From Tretioscincus oriximinensis (Eukaryota > Chordata > Lepidosauria > Squamata > Gymnophthalmidae): a DNA stretch of 64,000 bases. Numbering within the stretch: position 1 is the first letter of the stretch; every line of letters begins with the position of its first letter. Under the pieces are notes generated by a model. That model was not told the origin of the DNA. It searched no databases and worked only from the letters and a program-made list of their open reading frames with translations. Positions 63,096 through 64,000 of this stretch are shown one piece after another. Position numbers and translations under genes: made by a program. The stretch covers positions 383,740 to 447,739 of the forward strand of contig JAJVDF010000504.1 of the NCBI GenBank assembly GCA_022410635.1, given 5' to 3'.

Positions 63096-63472
63096 CAGTT
63101 AAAGGATCTGTGGATGTTTAGTCTGCAAAAGAGAAGACTGAGAGGAGACCTGATCGCTGCCTAGAAATACCTGAAGGGCTTTTCACAGAGCAGAAGGATC
63201 GGCCTTGTTCTCATGGGTCCATGGAAGGACCAGAAACAGTGGGATGAAACTGCAAGGGAGGAGATTTAGATTAGAGATCAGAAGAAACTTCCTAACAGTC
63301 ATAAACCAGTGGAACAGTTTGCCACAGGAGGTGGTGAATTNGCCTTCGCTGGAAGTCTTCAAATGGAGGCTGGACAGTCATCTGTCTGGGATGGTTTAAT
63401 GGATCCTGCATTGAGCCGGAGGTGGGACCCCAGGGCCCTGGAGGTCCTTCCCAACTCTAGCAGTCTATGATT
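63096..63472 (+). mobile_element. CR1 LINE 3' end, sense
   Basis: GTTAAAGGATCTGTGGATGT, TTAGTCTGCAAAAGAGAAGA, GAGGAGACCTGATCGCTGCC, then [19 protein letters not shown] in translation, and AGTCTATGATTCTAA at the end. Confidence 0.92.
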
Positions 63473-64000
63473 CTAAGTCACCTGCTGAGAGACACAAGCA
63501 GAGTGAGCTGTGCAGTGATGTGTTGCTGGTGTGCCTTCCTGGACTTGTGTGGCAATTCTGGTGTTATTAGCATAGAGTTGGAAGGGGCATCAAGTCCAAC
63601 CCTCTGTCCAAGGGAAGATTCACAGCCTCTGTTATGTACACAAAGACGCACACATGGAGGTGAATATTTTTTTAATCTTCATTTGCCATTCCCATCCCCT
63701 GAATACATTAAAAACTCTATTTCATGTTAGCTAAAGTTACCAGATGCAAATCATGTCCAAAANATTATGCCTTTAACAAGTGTTAAAACAAAGATGACGT
63801 TTCAGCAGGTGCTAAAATTGCTTCCTTTTTACGTGTTCTGTTTTGTATCCACTAAGTTTAGTTCACCTTCTATCGCGGTTCTGAAGGGAAGGTGGAAATA
63901 TCCAAAGCATAATATTTGTTAGTTTATAGTGAGCTGCTATATTATCATGACTAACAGATGTCATTCTAATTCTTTTGAAAACAGATTTCCTTCACAGGTG
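63473..64000. other. Mostly unassigned, with a short CR1 piece
   Basis: 63571-63640 (CATAGAGTTGGAAGGGGCAT, CAAGTCCAACCCTCTGTCC) is an antisense CR1 3' end. The rest is AT-rich and unrecognised. Confidence 0.5.

Noticed and set aside
2974..64000. Isolated single N bases throughout
   Set aside because: They look like ambiguous or masked positions of the assembly and not a biological signal.

Overview
The window looks like non-coding, repeat-dense DNA from a squamate reptile, possibly a gecko (my inference). It contains many CR1 and CR1/L3-type LINEs, L2-type LINEs, tRNA-headed SINEs resembling the Sauria SINE group, several hAT-like and hairpin DNA transposons, and two solo LTRs. I see no rRNA, tRNA gene, CRISPR array or convincing host gene. 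The long open frames are decayed LINE polyproteins or simple-repeat frames. Isolated single N bases are scattered throughout, and one 151-base N gap (19599-19749) lies in a purine microsatellite.

Family names used below. CR1: LINE with an ATTCTATGA-type 3' tail. L3: a second CR1-like LINE whose 3' end carries tandem 'ACATAAGA' motifs. L2: LINE whose 3' tail matches SINE1. LINE-X: unclassified LINE with a CxC...HxxxxC C-terminus. SINE1: tRNA head with GGTTCGATTCC and an AAATA tail. SINE2: tRNA head with a CTT-repeat tail. Element A: hairpin DNA element with ends GACCAGATGACCCC. Element B: ends ACTCGAGTATAAGCC. Element C: about 180 bp hairpin with ends GGCCCTGTCCCCACTGAG. Element D: starts TAAGGCTACGTTCACACGA. 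Element P: contains ACTAACACGGC. hAT-g: about 400 bp hAT-like element starting CAGTGGCGGCTGG.

Layout. 0-10 kb: an L2 ORF fragment running off the left edge, element B split by a SINE1, and the longest CR1 (6.4-9.3 kb, antisense, with endonuclease and reverse-transcriptase remnants). 10-24 kb: a hAT MITE, a 155-bp minisatellite, L3 copies split by hAT-g, many copies of element A, and a LINE-X coding fragment nested in element A. 24-36 kb: CR1 nested in element P, a solo LTR, L3 copies, and one unexplained 115-codon frame (33.7-34.0 kb). 36-45 kb: a 51-bp-arm hairpin, an inverted duplication carrying a hAT-g end, a second solo LTR, and element B with an inserted SINE. 45-64 kb: hairpin MITEs, LINE chimeras, CR1 inside CR1, and a Tc1-like miniature hairpin.

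Nothing here works as a gene set. The interest lies in the mobile-element history: a 45-bp duplication around a SINE, two local inverted duplications that target-primed retrotransposition does not explain, SINE/LINE tail sharing, microsatellites growing from SINE tails, and LINE-LINE chimeras. I did not find a new coding system.
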